Shown one piece after another: positions 44,065 to 52,076 of a stretch of 64,000 nucleotides of DNA (the stretch's first letter is position 1; each line of letters begins with the position of its first letter). The DNA is taken from positions 1 through 64,000 of the forward strand of contig NZ_JAGGPN010000015.1 in NCBI RefSeq assembly GCF_018613795.1, read 5' to 3'. The position numbers and the translations under genes are program-made. Source of the DNA: Arthrobacter sp. ISL-65 (GTDB lineage Bacteria > Actinomycetota > Actinomycetes > Actinomycetales > Micrococcaceae). The notes under the pieces were generated by a model. The model had not been told where the DNA came from and made no database searches. It worked only from the letters and a program-made list of their open reading frames with translations.

Positions 44065-45444
44065 ATGAGCACTTCAACGGCGCCCCAACCACCCGCCGCC
44101 CCCCGTCCCGCCCCTTCCGCCAACACCAAGGCGCCCACCCCGCAGTTCGGCGGCCGTTTCGCGCGCCTGCCGGCTCTGGCGGGCAGGGGATTCCTGCCCG
44201 TGGGCCTGTTTGCCCGCCTGCCCCTCGCGATGCTGACCCTGGGAACCCTCACCCTTGCCACATCGGTCACCGGCTCGTACGCCGTGGGCGGAGCCGCCGC
44301 CGGCGCCGTCGGTATCGGCTCGGCCGTCGGTGCGCCGATCCTCGGCTGGTTGGCCGACCGGCTCGGCCAGCGCCCGGTACTGCTGATCTCGGCCATCCTG
44401 AACGTCGTGGCCGTACTTGCCGTCATTGCCACCGCGTATCTGATTCCCGGGGTGCACGACGTCGGCGCCGCGCTGGGCGTCATCGCGGCCGCGTTGGCGG
44501 CAGGCCTCAGCTGCCCCCAGGTCGGCCCGCTGGCCCGCGTCCGGTGGATGGCGCTCACAGCCGAAAGCCGGCGCGCCGGGGACAGCACCGATCTGGACGT
44601 CGCGCTGTCCTATGAGAGCACGGCCGACGAACTGACGTTCGTGCTCGGTCCGGCCCTCGTGGGCGTCCTCGCCAGCCTGGTAGCACCATGGCTGCCGCTG
44701 GCCCTGGCCGCCGCGCTCACCCTCACGCTCGTTCCGGCCTTCGCCGTCCACCGTACCCATGCGGCTGTTCCGCGGCGGGCTGCCGCCGGCACCCGCGCCG
44801 GCAGCCGCGCAGTTAGAGGAAATGCCGCCGGAGGAAATGCCGAAACCCGGGCCGGCAGCCGTCTTGCCGGTCTGAGCGCCGTGGCACTTCCGGTCCTGGC
44901 CATGGTCTGCATGGGCACGTTTTTCGGCTCCACGCAGGCAGCCTTGAGCGCGTTTGCCGCCGGTTTCGCAACGTCAGAGGCGGCCGGACTCCTGTACGCC
45001 GTCATGGGGATCAGCTCGGCCGCGGCCGCGATCTCGGTGGCCTACTGGCCGGCCGGCTTCCCCGTGACTGCCCGGTGGGTGACCGGGGCGGCAGCCATGG
45101 CCGGGCTGTCTGCCCTGCTGTTCCTTCCAACCGACGGCTGGGGCATGGTGCTGGTACTGCTTGCGCTGGGCCTGCCGGTGGGCCCGGTCATGGTCACGGT
45201 GTTTGCCATCGGCGGGCTGGTGGCGCCGGCCGGCCGGCTGGCCACTGTGATGACGGCGCTCGCCAGCGGCATCGTCGCGGGCACCGCCCTAGGTTCGTCC
45301 ATCGGCGGCCAACTGGCACAGGAAGGGGGCCACCACGCCGCCTTCCTCGTCTCGGCAGCCGCCGCGGCGGCACTGTTCGCTCTCGGGGCGGCGGCGGCCG
45401 CCGTCGTCGTCCGTTCCCGGAGGCGGTCGGCTCAGGCGAGCTGA
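44065..45444 (+). CDS. MFS transporter
   Basis: 459 aa, about twelve transmembrane helices, with the intracellular motif GWLADRLGQRP after helix 2 typical of the major facilitator superfamily. The N-terminal ~40 residues are Pro/Ala-rich, and a basic, Gly/Arg-rich loop (about 230-265) divides the halves. The start is uncertain: ATG 44065 is in frame but has no ribosome-binding site, while a strong GGGAGGAGGG at 44024-44033 serves an out-of-frame ATG at 44037. The substrate is unknown. The 3' end overlaps the convergent iclR by 13 bp. Confidence 0.8.
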   Translation: MSTSTAPQPPAAPRPAPSANTKAPTPQFGGRFARLPALAGRGFLPVGLFARLPLAMLTLGTLTLATSVTGSYAVGGAAAGAVGIGSAVGAPILGWLADRLGQRPVLLISAILNVVAVLAVIATAYLIPGVHDVGAALGVIAAALAAGLSCPQVGPLARVRWMALTAESRRAGDSTDLDVALSYESTADELTFVLGPALVGVLASLVAPWLPLALAAALTLTLVPAFAVHRTHAAVPRRAAAGTRAGSRAVRGNAAGGNAETRAGSRLAGLSAVALPVLAMVCMGTFFGSTQAALSAFAAGFATSEAAGLLYAVMGISSAAAAISVAYWPAGFPVTARWVTGAAAMAGLSALLFLPTDGWGMVLVLLALGLPVGPVMVTVFAIGGLVAPAGRLATVMTALASGIVAGTALGSSIGGQLAQEGGHHAAFLVSAAAAAALFALGAAAAAVVVRSRRRSAQAS

Positions 45445-46163
45445 CCTTCGATCCGGGCCGCGCTGGCGGTCAGGGCGGCGGCCACCTCGGCCGGATCCTG
45501 CGATGAGCGGATGTAGACGACGGCGATAGCCGCCGGGCGTCCGCCGGGCACACGGACCGGCGCAGCAAGCGAGGAAACCCCGGCGATGACTTCGTCATGG
45601 CTGGCCGAGTAACCGCGGCGGCGCGCTTCGGCAGCCTCGGGGCGGTAGGGCGTCCCGGGAGCGAGTTGGTTCCACTCGTGTTCGGACAGTGCAGACTGGA
45701 TGGCGATGCCGGGCGCGCCCGTACTTATTGGATGGCGCGATCCCGGGAGGAGCACCGTAGCCGCTGAATGCCGGGGTTCCACTGTCACAAGCGTCACACA
45801 GTCCTGGTGGTCCCACACCGCCACGAAGGCCGTCATGTTGAGCGTGTTGGCCAGCTGGGTCAGTTCCGGCAGGGCGGCGGTCTGGAGGTTCCGCGAAACG
45901 CCGCGGGCCAGCACCGCGAGGCCGGGGCCGGGCTGGACCCGGCCGGCGTCGTCGCGCACCAGCAGGGAGTGGTCCTCAAGGGTCCGCAGAATCCGGTAGG
46001 CCACGGAGCGGTGTACGCCCATGGCCTCCGCAAGCTCGGCGATAGTCAGCGGGCGGTCGGCTTCGGCAAGGATTTCCAAAGCGCGGATGCCCCGGGAGAG
46101 GGTCTGCGATGGGGAGGTCTGGGCGGGCGCAACCTCTGCTGCGGCACCGGCGTTGGGAGTCAT
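45432..46163 (-). CDS. IclR family transcriptional regulator
   Basis: 243 aa. An N-terminal winged HTH (about 22-85; IAELAEAMGVHRSVAYRIL is the recognition region) precedes a C-terminal ligand-binding GAF-like domain (about 95-243). IclR members often control aromatic or organic acid catabolism and transport. ATG 46163 lies 7 nt after TAGGAT, so I prefer it to the upstream ATGs at 46202 and 46181. The neighbouring metabolite:H+ symporter gene at 46554, divergent from it, is the likely target. Confidence 0.9.
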   Translation of the reverse strand: MTPNAGAAAEVAPAQTSPSQTLSRGIRALEILAEADRPLTIAELAEAMGVHRSVAYRILRTLEDHSLLVRDDAGRVQPGPGLAVLARGVSRNLQTAALPELTQLANTLNMTAFVAVWDHQDCVTLVTVEPRHSAATVLLPGSRHPISTGAPGIAIQSALSEHEWNQLAPGTPYRPEAAEARRRGYSASHDEVIAGVSSLAAPVRVPGGRPAAIAVVYIRSSQDPAEVAAALTASAARIEGQLA

Positions 46164-46170
46164 GCTGTCC

Positions 46171-46176
46171 ATCCTA
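46171..46176 (-). promoter_or_regulatory. -10 of leaderless iclR
   Basis: TAGGAT on the minus strand, 7 nt before ATG 46163. Confidence 0.6.
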
Positions 46177-46234
46177 GGCATGTAAGCGGGGCGGCTAGCC
46201 AAAGGGGCTACTGGAGCCTGTCACCTCGGCAACC

Positions 46235-46269
46235 GTTCTATATAGGAATTGCCGGTTCAACTATAGAAC
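46235..46269. promoter_or_regulatory. Candidate IclR operator
   Basis: GTTCTATA (46235-46242) and TATAGAAC (46262-46269) are perfect inverted repeats with a 19-bp spacer that itself contains GAA...TTC arms. It lies 72-106 bp upstream of the iclR start. Confidence 0.5.
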
Positions 46270-46476
46270 AGCTTTGATGGAGACAGTTTAGGGTGACTGC
46301 GGCACGATGCGCCAGAGACAAGGGGATGCGCCGCTAGGGATCGAGGATGATGGTCAATTCAGCAGCGGGCCCCGCCGACGAACTGCTGGCGAATCAGCCA
46401 TGGCGCGCCTGCGCTAGTTCTGCGCCAGACCAGCTGAGGGGTGCGCCAGATCACACTTCGTAGTATCCTCACACTA

Positions 46477-46494
46477 ACTGACCGTTCGATCAGT
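46477..46494. promoter_or_regulatory. Palindrome upstream of the MHS transporter
   Basis: ACTGA and TCAGT arms with inner CG pairs (7 of 9 half-site positions pair). It is 60 bp upstream of the transporter start and may be an operator. Confidence 0.4.
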
Positions 46495-46553
46495 AAATCG
46501 AGCAGCTTCACATCAACTTTGGCAGTAGCACTGCCCCCGGCCACGGAGTTTCA

Positions 46554-47885
46554 ATGACCGCAACTTCACCCGTAGATTCAGAGGTTGGCCCCAGCAGCAA
46601 GCGTGAGGAACGCAAAGTCCTCGCCGGCACGCTGGTGGGCACCACTATCGAGTGGTACGACTTCTTCATCTTCGCCCAGCTGACGGCAACGCTGCTGTCC
46701 CCGCTGTTCCTCGCCCCGCTCAACGAATCCAACCCGGGACTGGCGCAGATCCTTTCCTTCGCCCTGATTGGCATCAGCTTCCTGTTCCGCCCCCTCGGCG
46801 CTATCGTTGCCGGACACCTTGGCGACCGCCTGGGCCGCAAGGCGATGCTGGTGTTCACCCTCATTATGATGGGTGCCGCAACGGCCCTGATTGGCATGCT
46901 GCCGACGTACGCCCAAATCGGCGCGTGGGCTCCGATCCTGCTGATCTTCCTCCGTGTGCTGCAGGGCTTCTCCGCCGGCGGAGAATGGGGCGGGGCTGCC
47001 CTCATGGCTGTGGAGCACGCGCCGCTGCACAAGAGGGGGCTGTTCGGCGCCTACCCGCAGATCGGTGTTCCCGTCGGCATGATTCTGGCCACGGGGCTGC
47101 TGTTTTTCCTGAACACCGGAATGTCGAAGGAAGACTTCGCCTCCTGGGGCTGGCGCGTTCCCTTCCTGCTCTCCATCGTGCTGATCGTGGTGGGCTACCT
47201 GATCCGCCGTGCAGTAGGCGAAAGCCCGGTCTTCAAGGAAATGGCCGCGCGCAAGGCCGAAAGCAAGGCGCCCCTCGGTGAGCTCATCCGCCATCACAAG
47301 AAGGCGGTACTGCACTCCACGCTGATCTTCATCGCCAACAACGCGGCAGGCTACCTCCTGATTGCATTCTTTATCTCCTACGCCACCAGGACACTGAAGA
47401 TGCCCACGCCGCAGATTCTGCTGGCCACCACACTGGCATCCTTCGGTTGGCTGATCTTCACCCTGGTGGGCGGCTGGCTCTCGGACAGGATCGGCCGGGT
47501 CAAGACCTTCTTGACCGGCTACGCGATCATCTTCGCCTGGATGATCCCGATGTTCGCCCTCATCGACACAAAGGACATAGTGCTCTACGGTGTGGCGCTG
47601 TTTGTCCTAACAGTGGGCCTTGGTCTGTCCTATGGCCCCATGTCGGCCATGTACGCGGAGATGTTCCCCGCCAATGTGCGGTACTCGGGGATCTCGATCG
47701 GCTACGCGTTCGGCGCCATCCTGGGCGGTGCCTTTGCAGCCACCATTGCCGAGACACTCCTGCAGAGCACCAAGTGGACCGGCTCCATCGGCATCTACAT
47801 CATGATTCTGTGCGTCATCTCAGCCATCGGCGTGATACTCGCGAAGGAAACGAGGGGCCGGCCCCTCGGCGTGGGCCGGCACTAG
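46554..47885 (+). CDS. MFS metabolite:H+ symporter (MHS family, ShiA/KgtP/ProP-like)
   Basis: 443 aa, twelve helices. MHS features are GTTIEWYDFFIF at 29-40, GHLGDRLGRK at 87-96, and RVLQGFSAGGEWGGA in helix 5. Known members import shikimate, alpha-ketoglutarate, proline/betaine or citrate; the substrate is not decided here. Regulation by the divergent IclR protein is inferred. The stop overlaps the convergent phosphoribosyltransferase by 4 bp. CGGAG lies 6 nt before the ATG. Confidence 0.9.
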   Translation: MTATSPVDSEVGPSSKREERKVLAGTLVGTTIEWYDFFIFAQLTATLLSPLFLAPLNESNPGLAQILSFALIGISFLFRPLGAIVAGHLGDRLGRKAMLVFTLIMMGAATALIGMLPTYAQIGAWAPILLIFLRVLQGFSAGGEWGGAALMAVEHAPLHKRGLFGAYPQIGVPVGMILATGLLFFLNTGMSKEDFASWGWRVPFLLSIVLIVVGYLIRRAVGESPVFKEMAARKAESKAPLGELIRHHKKAVLHSTLIFIANNAAGYLLIAFFISYATRTLKMPTPQILLATTLASFGWLIFTLVGGWLSDRIGRVKTFLTGYAIIFAWMIPMFALIDTKDIVLYGVALFVLTVGLGLSYGPMSAMYAEMFPANVRYSGISIGYAFGAILGGAFAATIAETLLQSTKWTGSIGIYIMILCVISAIGVILAKETRGRPLGVGRH

Positions 47886-48535
47886 ATGCGGGCGCCGTGC
47901 AGTAGGGCAATGGCGTCCTCGTCCCTCAGTTGCTCAAAGTGCCGGTAAAAGGCTCCCACCGCCCGGAATCTTCCGGGCAGGTGGAGACACAGGACATTGC
48001 AGACCCGGGACAACGACTTCTCCGCCTCGATTGAACCCACGGGCACCGCGGCCACTACCGCTGCAGCGCCAGCCATCCGTACGGCCTCAACGGCCGCCCG
48101 CATGGTGGCCCCTGTCGCCAGGCCGTCGTCCACCAGCAGGGCCGTCTTGCCGTTCACATCGGGGTGCACGGCCGGATAACTGTCGGCGCGGCGCATCAGT
48201 TCGGTCCGCTCCCGGTGCTCCACCTGGTCGAGCCACTCCTGCCGGACGCCGTCGTCCAAAATCCGCTCCACGAGGGGCCTGTTGAGAAGGCGGACGATCC
48301 TTTCGCCTGAGTATGCGAGCGCGCCGTATGCAGTCTCGTCATGGCCCGGGATGCCAAGCTTGCGGACCAGCAGGGCACCGAACGGCAGATGCAGGACCTC
48401 GGCCGCGGCGGCGGCCACCGGGATGCCGCCCCGGGCCAGGCCAAGCACCAGGGTGTCAGGGCGCTCGCGGAATTGCGGCAGGGCGGCCGCAAGCTGCCGT
48501 CCTGCGTCTTCCCGGTCCTCAAAAACCATGCCCAT
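47882..48535 (-). CDS. Phosphoribosyltransferase-domain protein
   Basis: 217 aa type I PRTase fold. The PRPP-binding loop VDDGLATGAT is at 135-144. The N-terminal FEDREDAGRQLAAAL and LARGGIPVAAAAAEVL are typical of the stand-alone PRTases often annotated as putative phosphoribosyltransferases next to hydrolases or erythromycin-esterase genes. The purine substrate, if any, is unknown. AGAGGAA lies upstream of two close ATGs (48535 and 48529); either could be used. Confidence 0.85.
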   Translation of the reverse strand: MGMVFEDREDAGRQLAAALPQFRERPDTLVLGLARGGIPVAAAAAEVLHLPFGALLVRKLGIPGHDETAYGALAYSGERIVRLLNRPLVERILDDGVRQEWLDQVEHRERTELMRRADSYPAVHPDVNGKTALLVDDGLATGATMRAAVEAVRMAGAAAVVAAVPVGSIEAEKSLSRVCNVLCLHLPGRFRAVGAFYRHFEQLRDEDAIALLHGARI

Positions 48536-48660
48536 GGGTTCCTCTTCCGGTGTCTCCGCCCCCAAAGTCCAGCCTACGCCCGTCGGCTCCGGCGGGCGCC
48601 GGGGTATTCGACGGCGTTCCGGCGGGGGGATTCAGGGCAGGGGAAACCCCCGGCCGATCC

Positions 48661-48753
48661 GCGGGCTGACGGGCGCGCCAGCTGACGGCGCGGCAGCTGA
48701 CGGACGCGCCAGCTGCTGGGTCCCCTAGCTGCCGGGTCCCCTAACTGCCGAGG
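48661..48753. repeat. 15-16-bp degenerate tandem repeats over a stop codon
   Basis: GCTGACGG recurs at 48665, 48681 and 48696 (periods 16 and 15). It is followed by two near-identical 16-bp units, AGCTGCTGGGTCCCCT at 48711-48726 and AGCTGCCGGGTCCCCT at 48727-48742, and a partial third. The stop of the minus-strand hydrolase (48741-48743) lies at the last junction. Confidence 0.75.
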
Positions 48754-49568
48754 AACGCGATGGCCGCCTGCTTGAAGGCGCGGCTGGTGATGGCGTTGGT
48801 GTGGGTGCGGCCGGGCAGCACCAGCTGCTCGGCCGTGGAACCGGCCTTCAGCGCCAGTTCGGCAAGCTGCGGCATGGACGTGGCGCGTTCATCGTTTTCG
48901 CCGGCCACCAACAGCACGGGCATGTGCGGCACGGCCTCGGCCGGGTCGTACGGTTCACCCTTGATGGCCTCCACCAGGGACAGCAGGGCGAAGATGTTGT
49001 TGCTCGGCAGCGCCTGCGCCATGCTGAGGAGCCCGGCCGTGGACGCGTCCGCAATGGGCGTGCCGTCGGCCAGGTAGCGCTGGGCGGCCACGAGGTCGAA
49101 GGCCGCCAGCGGGTCGGCCATGTTCGGGCCGCCCAGGACCAGCCGGTGGACCAGCTCCGGCTGGGTGGCGCCGAACTCCCAGGCGAGCCGGGAACCGAGG
49201 GAATATCCAATCACGTCCAGCCCGCTCGCGGGGTCACTGTCGCGCAAAGGCCGGGCGCCAGCGTCGAACGCGATCTGCAGCAGGTCCGCCCTGATCCGGC
49301 TGGGCGAGTAGGAGTCCATGTCCTCCGGCGCGCCGCTCCGGCCGTGGCCCGGAAGATCGACGGCGATGACGCGGCGGCCGGCCTCCAAGAGAGCCGGGAT
49401 CCAGCCGGTGTCCTCCCAGTTCAGCTTGCTGGAAGCGGAGAAGCCGTGGATGAGGAGGATGGGGCGGAGTCCGGCGTCGTTCTTGGGGTCGTGCATCCCG
49501 ACGTATAGCTGCGGGTCGGTGCCCTCGACCGTGTGGGAGTGCTGTTCACCGGTGTGTCTGCCGCTCAT
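48741..49568 (-). CDS. Alpha/beta hydrolase (esterase/haloperoxidase-like)
   Basis: 275 aa. Oxyanion HGFS is at 41-44, nucleophile S123 in GYSLG, acid D226 in AGENDER, histidine H256 in GRTHTN; VDLPGHGRS at 70-78 is the usual strand-loop. No signal peptide. The substrate is unknown. ATG 49568 follows TGAGGCG; an in-frame TTG at 49586 is less likely. The 3' end lies in a tandem repeat array. Confidence 0.88.
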   Translation of the reverse strand: MSGRHTGEQHSHTVEGTDPQLYVGMHDPKNDAGLRPILLIHGFSASSKLNWEDTGWIPALLEAGRRVIAVDLPGHGRSGAPEDMDSYSPSRIRADLLQIAFDAGARPLRDSDPASGLDVIGYSLGSRLAWEFGATQPELVHRLVLGGPNMADPLAAFDLVAAQRYLADGTPIADASTAGLLSMAQALPSNNIFALLSLVEAIKGEPYDPAEAVPHMPVLLVAGENDERATSMPQLAELALKAGSTAEQLVLPGRTHTNAITSRAFKQAAIAFLGS

Positions 49569-49692
49569 CGCCTCAGTCCTCGTCAAGTCTCAGTCCTCTT
49601 CATGTACAGGGCTCGCCTGGACTGCTTCATCGCCGGTCCGCCGTGGATGGGCACCACTCTACCTGCCGGCGGACCGGGGAAATCCACGGCTT

Positions 49693-49758
49693 CCCAACTG
49701 GGTGGCAGCATAGGGGGTTCCCAGCCTTGGGAACCCCCTGTCCTGCTACCTGGTTGGG
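49693..49758. repeat. Dispersed palindromic element, copy 1
   Basis: Outer arms CCCAACTGGGTGGCA and TGCTACCTGGTTGGG flank a perfect 12-bp inner stem (AGGGGGTTCCCA, loop GCCT). Copies 2 and 3 are at 62498 and 63567. It starts 35 nt past the stop of the minus-strand permease gene. Confidence 0.8.
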
Positions 49759-49793
49759 CGGTGGGGCCGCAATCCCGGGCCTGGCAGGTGCGG

Positions 49794-51179
49794 CTACCTG
49801 TGTGACCGGGTGCGCCGGGATGCCGCGATCCGGGCCCCTGCCCAGCAGGCGGCGGCGATGCCGGCAATCAGCAGCAGCGTGCTGATCAGCTGGATGCGGC
49901 TGCTCTCGGCGCTGAAGCCCACGGCAAACACCAGACCCAGCAGAACGAGGCCGAACACAGTAAGCCCGGGGAAACCCTTCATCCGCAGCGGCAGGGGAGT
50001 GCCGTCGCGGTCTGCGCGCCGGCGAAGGATGAGCTGGGAGACCAGTGCCGAACCCCAGACCACGAGGCACGTGGAACCGACCAGTTGGAACAGGGCTGGC
50101 AGGATGCGCTCGGGGAACAGCAGTTCCAGGACCGTGGCGATGAAGCCGAACGCGACCGAGACGCCGACGGCGACCATCGGCACGCCCGCGCCGCTGAGCC
50201 GGGACAGGAAGCCGGGAGCCTCGCCGCGCTCTGCCAGCGAGAACACCATGCGCGACGCCCCGTACAGGTTCGCGTTCAGGGCGGACAGCAGGGCGACGAC
50301 GGCTACCAGGGTGATGGCGGTGGCGGCACCCGGGATGCGGGCGGCATCCAGGACGCCCGCGAACGGCGAGGACAGGGCCTCCGAGGTGGCGGGAAGGGCG
50401 GCCGCGATTACGAAGACGGAGCCGATGTAGAAGACGAGGATCCGCCACACGACCGTCCGGATGGCCTTGGTGACGCTGTGCTCGGGGTTTTCGGTCTCAG
50501 CGGCTGCGACGCTGACGATCTCCGTGCCGCCGAACGCGAAGATCACCACGAACAGTGCGGTGGCAATGCCGGCCAGGCCCGAGGGCGCGAAGTCGCCGGT
50601 GATGTTGGCCAGACCCGGGGACGCCGCGTCCGGAAGGAGCCCCAGGAGCAACGCGGCGCCGATGGCGAGGAACAGGACGATGGCCGTTACCTTGAGGATG
50701 GCAAACCAGAACTCGAACTCGCCGAAGTTCTTCACGCCGGCCAGATTGATGCCGGTGAACACCACCATGAACACCAGGGAGAGCGCCCACACTGGAACCA
50801 CCGGCCAGACCGAAAACAGCAGCCCTGCGGCGCCGAGCGCCTCGGCGGCGATGACCACCACCAGCTGCAGCCACCAGAGCCAGCCCACGGTTGCCCCCGC
50901 GGTCCTGCCCATGGCGCGTTCGGCGTAAACGGAGAAGGCGCCGCTGTTGGGGTTGGCTGCCGCCATTTCACCCAGCGCCCACATGACCAGGATGATGAGC
51001 GTGCCAGCCACAAGGTAGGAAACCAAAACTGCCGGGCCGGCCGCCTGGACACCGGCGCCGGAGCCCAGAAAGAGCCCGGCGCCTATGGCGCTGCCCAGGC
51101 CCATCATGGTGAGTTGGCGGGGTTTCATACTGTGGCGGAGCTGTACTGCGGGTCGCTCTGCCGTGGACTTCATCGTCAT
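49794..51179 (-). CDS. Amino acid permease (APC superfamily)
   Basis: 461 aa, about twelve helices. The substrate-binding helix 1 segment GLGSAIGAGLFLGSG (27-41) and the GGTEIVSVAAAETENP helix 6 region place it in the amino acid transporter family (AAT, GabP/ProY/AnsP-like). Which amino acid is transported cannot be read. ATG 51179 is preceded by AAGAAGG with a suitable spacer; the open frame further upstream (51272) is not supported. It is divergent from the NAD operon, so the nrtR operator lies upstream of it too. Confidence 0.88.
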   Translation of the reverse strand: MTMKSTAERPAVQLRHSMKPRQLTMMGLGSAIGAGLFLGSGAGVQAAGPAVLVSYLVAGTLIILVMWALGEMAAANPNSGAFSVYAERAMGRTAGATVGWLWWLQLVVVIAAEALGAAGLLFSVWPVVPVWALSLVFMVVFTGINLAGVKNFGEFEFWFAILKVTAIVLFLAIGAALLLGLLPDAASPGLANITGDFAPSGLAGIATALFVVIFAFGGTEIVSVAAAETENPEHSVTKAIRTVVWRILVFYIGSVFVIAAALPATSEALSSPFAGVLDAARIPGAATAITLVAVVALLSALNANLYGASRMVFSLAERGEAPGFLSRLSGAGVPMVAVGVSVAFGFIATVLELLFPERILPALFQLVGSTCLVVWGSALVSQLILRRRADRDGTPLPLRMKGFPGLTVFGLVLLGLVFAVGFSAESSRIQLISTLLLIAGIAAACWAGARIAASRRTRSHR

Positions 51180-51286
51180 GCTGCGTACCTTCTTGGGGTT
51201 GGGAAACTGGTCCTTTTGGGACCTTTCGAATTTACACCCAACTTTCGGCGAAACATTTTGCATCCCGGGCAACCGGCCGTAGAATC

Positions 51287-51311
51287 AGTTTGAGTCAAAT
51301 TGACTATAACT
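51287..51311. promoter_or_regulatory. 25-bp palindrome, candidate NrtR operator
   Basis: Half-sites AGTTTGAGTCAA and TTGACTATAACT are inverted around a central A with 10 of 12 positions paired; the inner 13 bp (AGTCAA-A-TTGACT) is perfect. The right half includes TATAAC (51305-51310), a likely -10 of the NAD operon, so binding would repress it. Confidence 0.65.
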
Positions 51312-51356
51312 AACCGAGGCCGCCCCCAAACGGGCCGGCCGATCGCAGCGAAGCGG

Positions 51357-52076
51357 GTGATTACCGTGTACACCACCTCAGCCAACGTGGCCGAGCGGCA
51401 GTCCGCGCCGCCGTCGCTCGCCATTTCCACGGTGATTTTCGCGCTCCGCCCCAGCGAGTCCTCCGGCCGGCCCACGCTGTGGCTGCCGTTGGTCCGCCGG
51501 ATCCGGGAGCCGTTCAAAGGGCTCTGGGCCCTGCCCGGCGGTCCGCTGACCCACGCTGAATCCCTGCAGGACGCTGCCTCGCGGAACCTGAGGGACACAA
51601 CCGGGCTGGCACCCAGCTACCTTGAGCAGCTCTACGCCTTCGGCGGCATGCACCGCTCGCCCACGCAGCGCGTGGTGTCCATCGTCTACTGGGCGCTGGT
51701 CCAGCCCACCGAAGCTGCCCTCGCGGACGAATCCGAGAACGTCCGGTGGTTCCGCGCCGACAAGCTCGGCAGCCTGGCCTTCGACCACAACGGCATTGTG
51801 GACTACGCCCTCTGGCGCCTGCGGAACAAGCTGGCCTACGGCTCCATCGCCTACCACTTCCTGGGGGAATACTTCACCCTCGCCCAGGTCCGCGAGGTCT
51901 ACGAAGCTGTTTTGGACACGCAGCTGGACCCCGCCAACTTCCGCCGGCAGATCAAGTCGACGCCGGAAATCGAAGAAACCGGTGAATACCTCCAGGGCGG
52001 CAAGCACCGCCCGCCGCGTCTTTACCGATTTACCGGCCGCCCCGGCCTCGACCCAGATAACAGGAGCACCTCATGA
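51357..52076 (+). CDS. nrtR: NrtR-type Nudix transcriptional regulator of NAD synthesis
   Basis: About 239 aa. An N-terminal Nudix-like domain has a Nudix box (62-84, GPLTHAE...RNLRDTTG) in which the catalytic REUxEExG glutamates are replaced, indicating ligand sensing without hydrolysis. A C-terminal winged HTH follows (about 160-239). NrtR/NdnR proteins repress NAD genes and are released by ADP-ribose or related metabolites. GTG 51357 is the best start by spacing, but GTG 51366 is possible. It overlaps nadA by 4 bp. Confidence 0.9.
   Translation: MITVYTTSANVAERQSAPPSLAISTVIFALRPSESSGRPTLWLPLVRRIREPFKGLWALPGGPLTHAESLQDAASRNLRDTTGLAPSYLEQLYAFGGMHRSPTQRVVSIVYWALVQPTEAALADESENVRWFRADKLGSLAFDHNGIVDYALWRLRNKLAYGSIAYHFLGEYFTLAQVREVYEAVLDTQLDPANFRRQIKSTPEIEETGEYLQGGKHRPPRLYRFTGRPGLDPDNRSTS

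Larger units (their letters stand above)
46164..46553. other. 390-bp divergent regulatory region (iclR / MHS transporter)
   Basis: No credible coding sequence. It contains the iclR -10 element, a perfect 8-bp inverted repeat at 46235-46269 and an imperfect palindrome at 46477-46494. A strong promoter for the transporter is not obvious by eye. Confidence 0.6.

Noticed and set aside
44037..44615. 192-codon frame with a strong ribosome-binding site inside the MFS gene
   Set aside because: The translation is Pro/Arg-rich with no membrane helices, whereas the overlapping frame encodes twelve helices; kept only as a start-site oddity.
48661..48753. CRISPR-like repeats
   Set aside because: The units are 15-16 bp in direct tandem without unique spacers, and no cas gene is nearby.
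51357..52076. Active Nudix hydrolase
   Set aside because: The Nudix box lacks the catalytic glutamates and a winged HTH follows, so a regulator is more likely.
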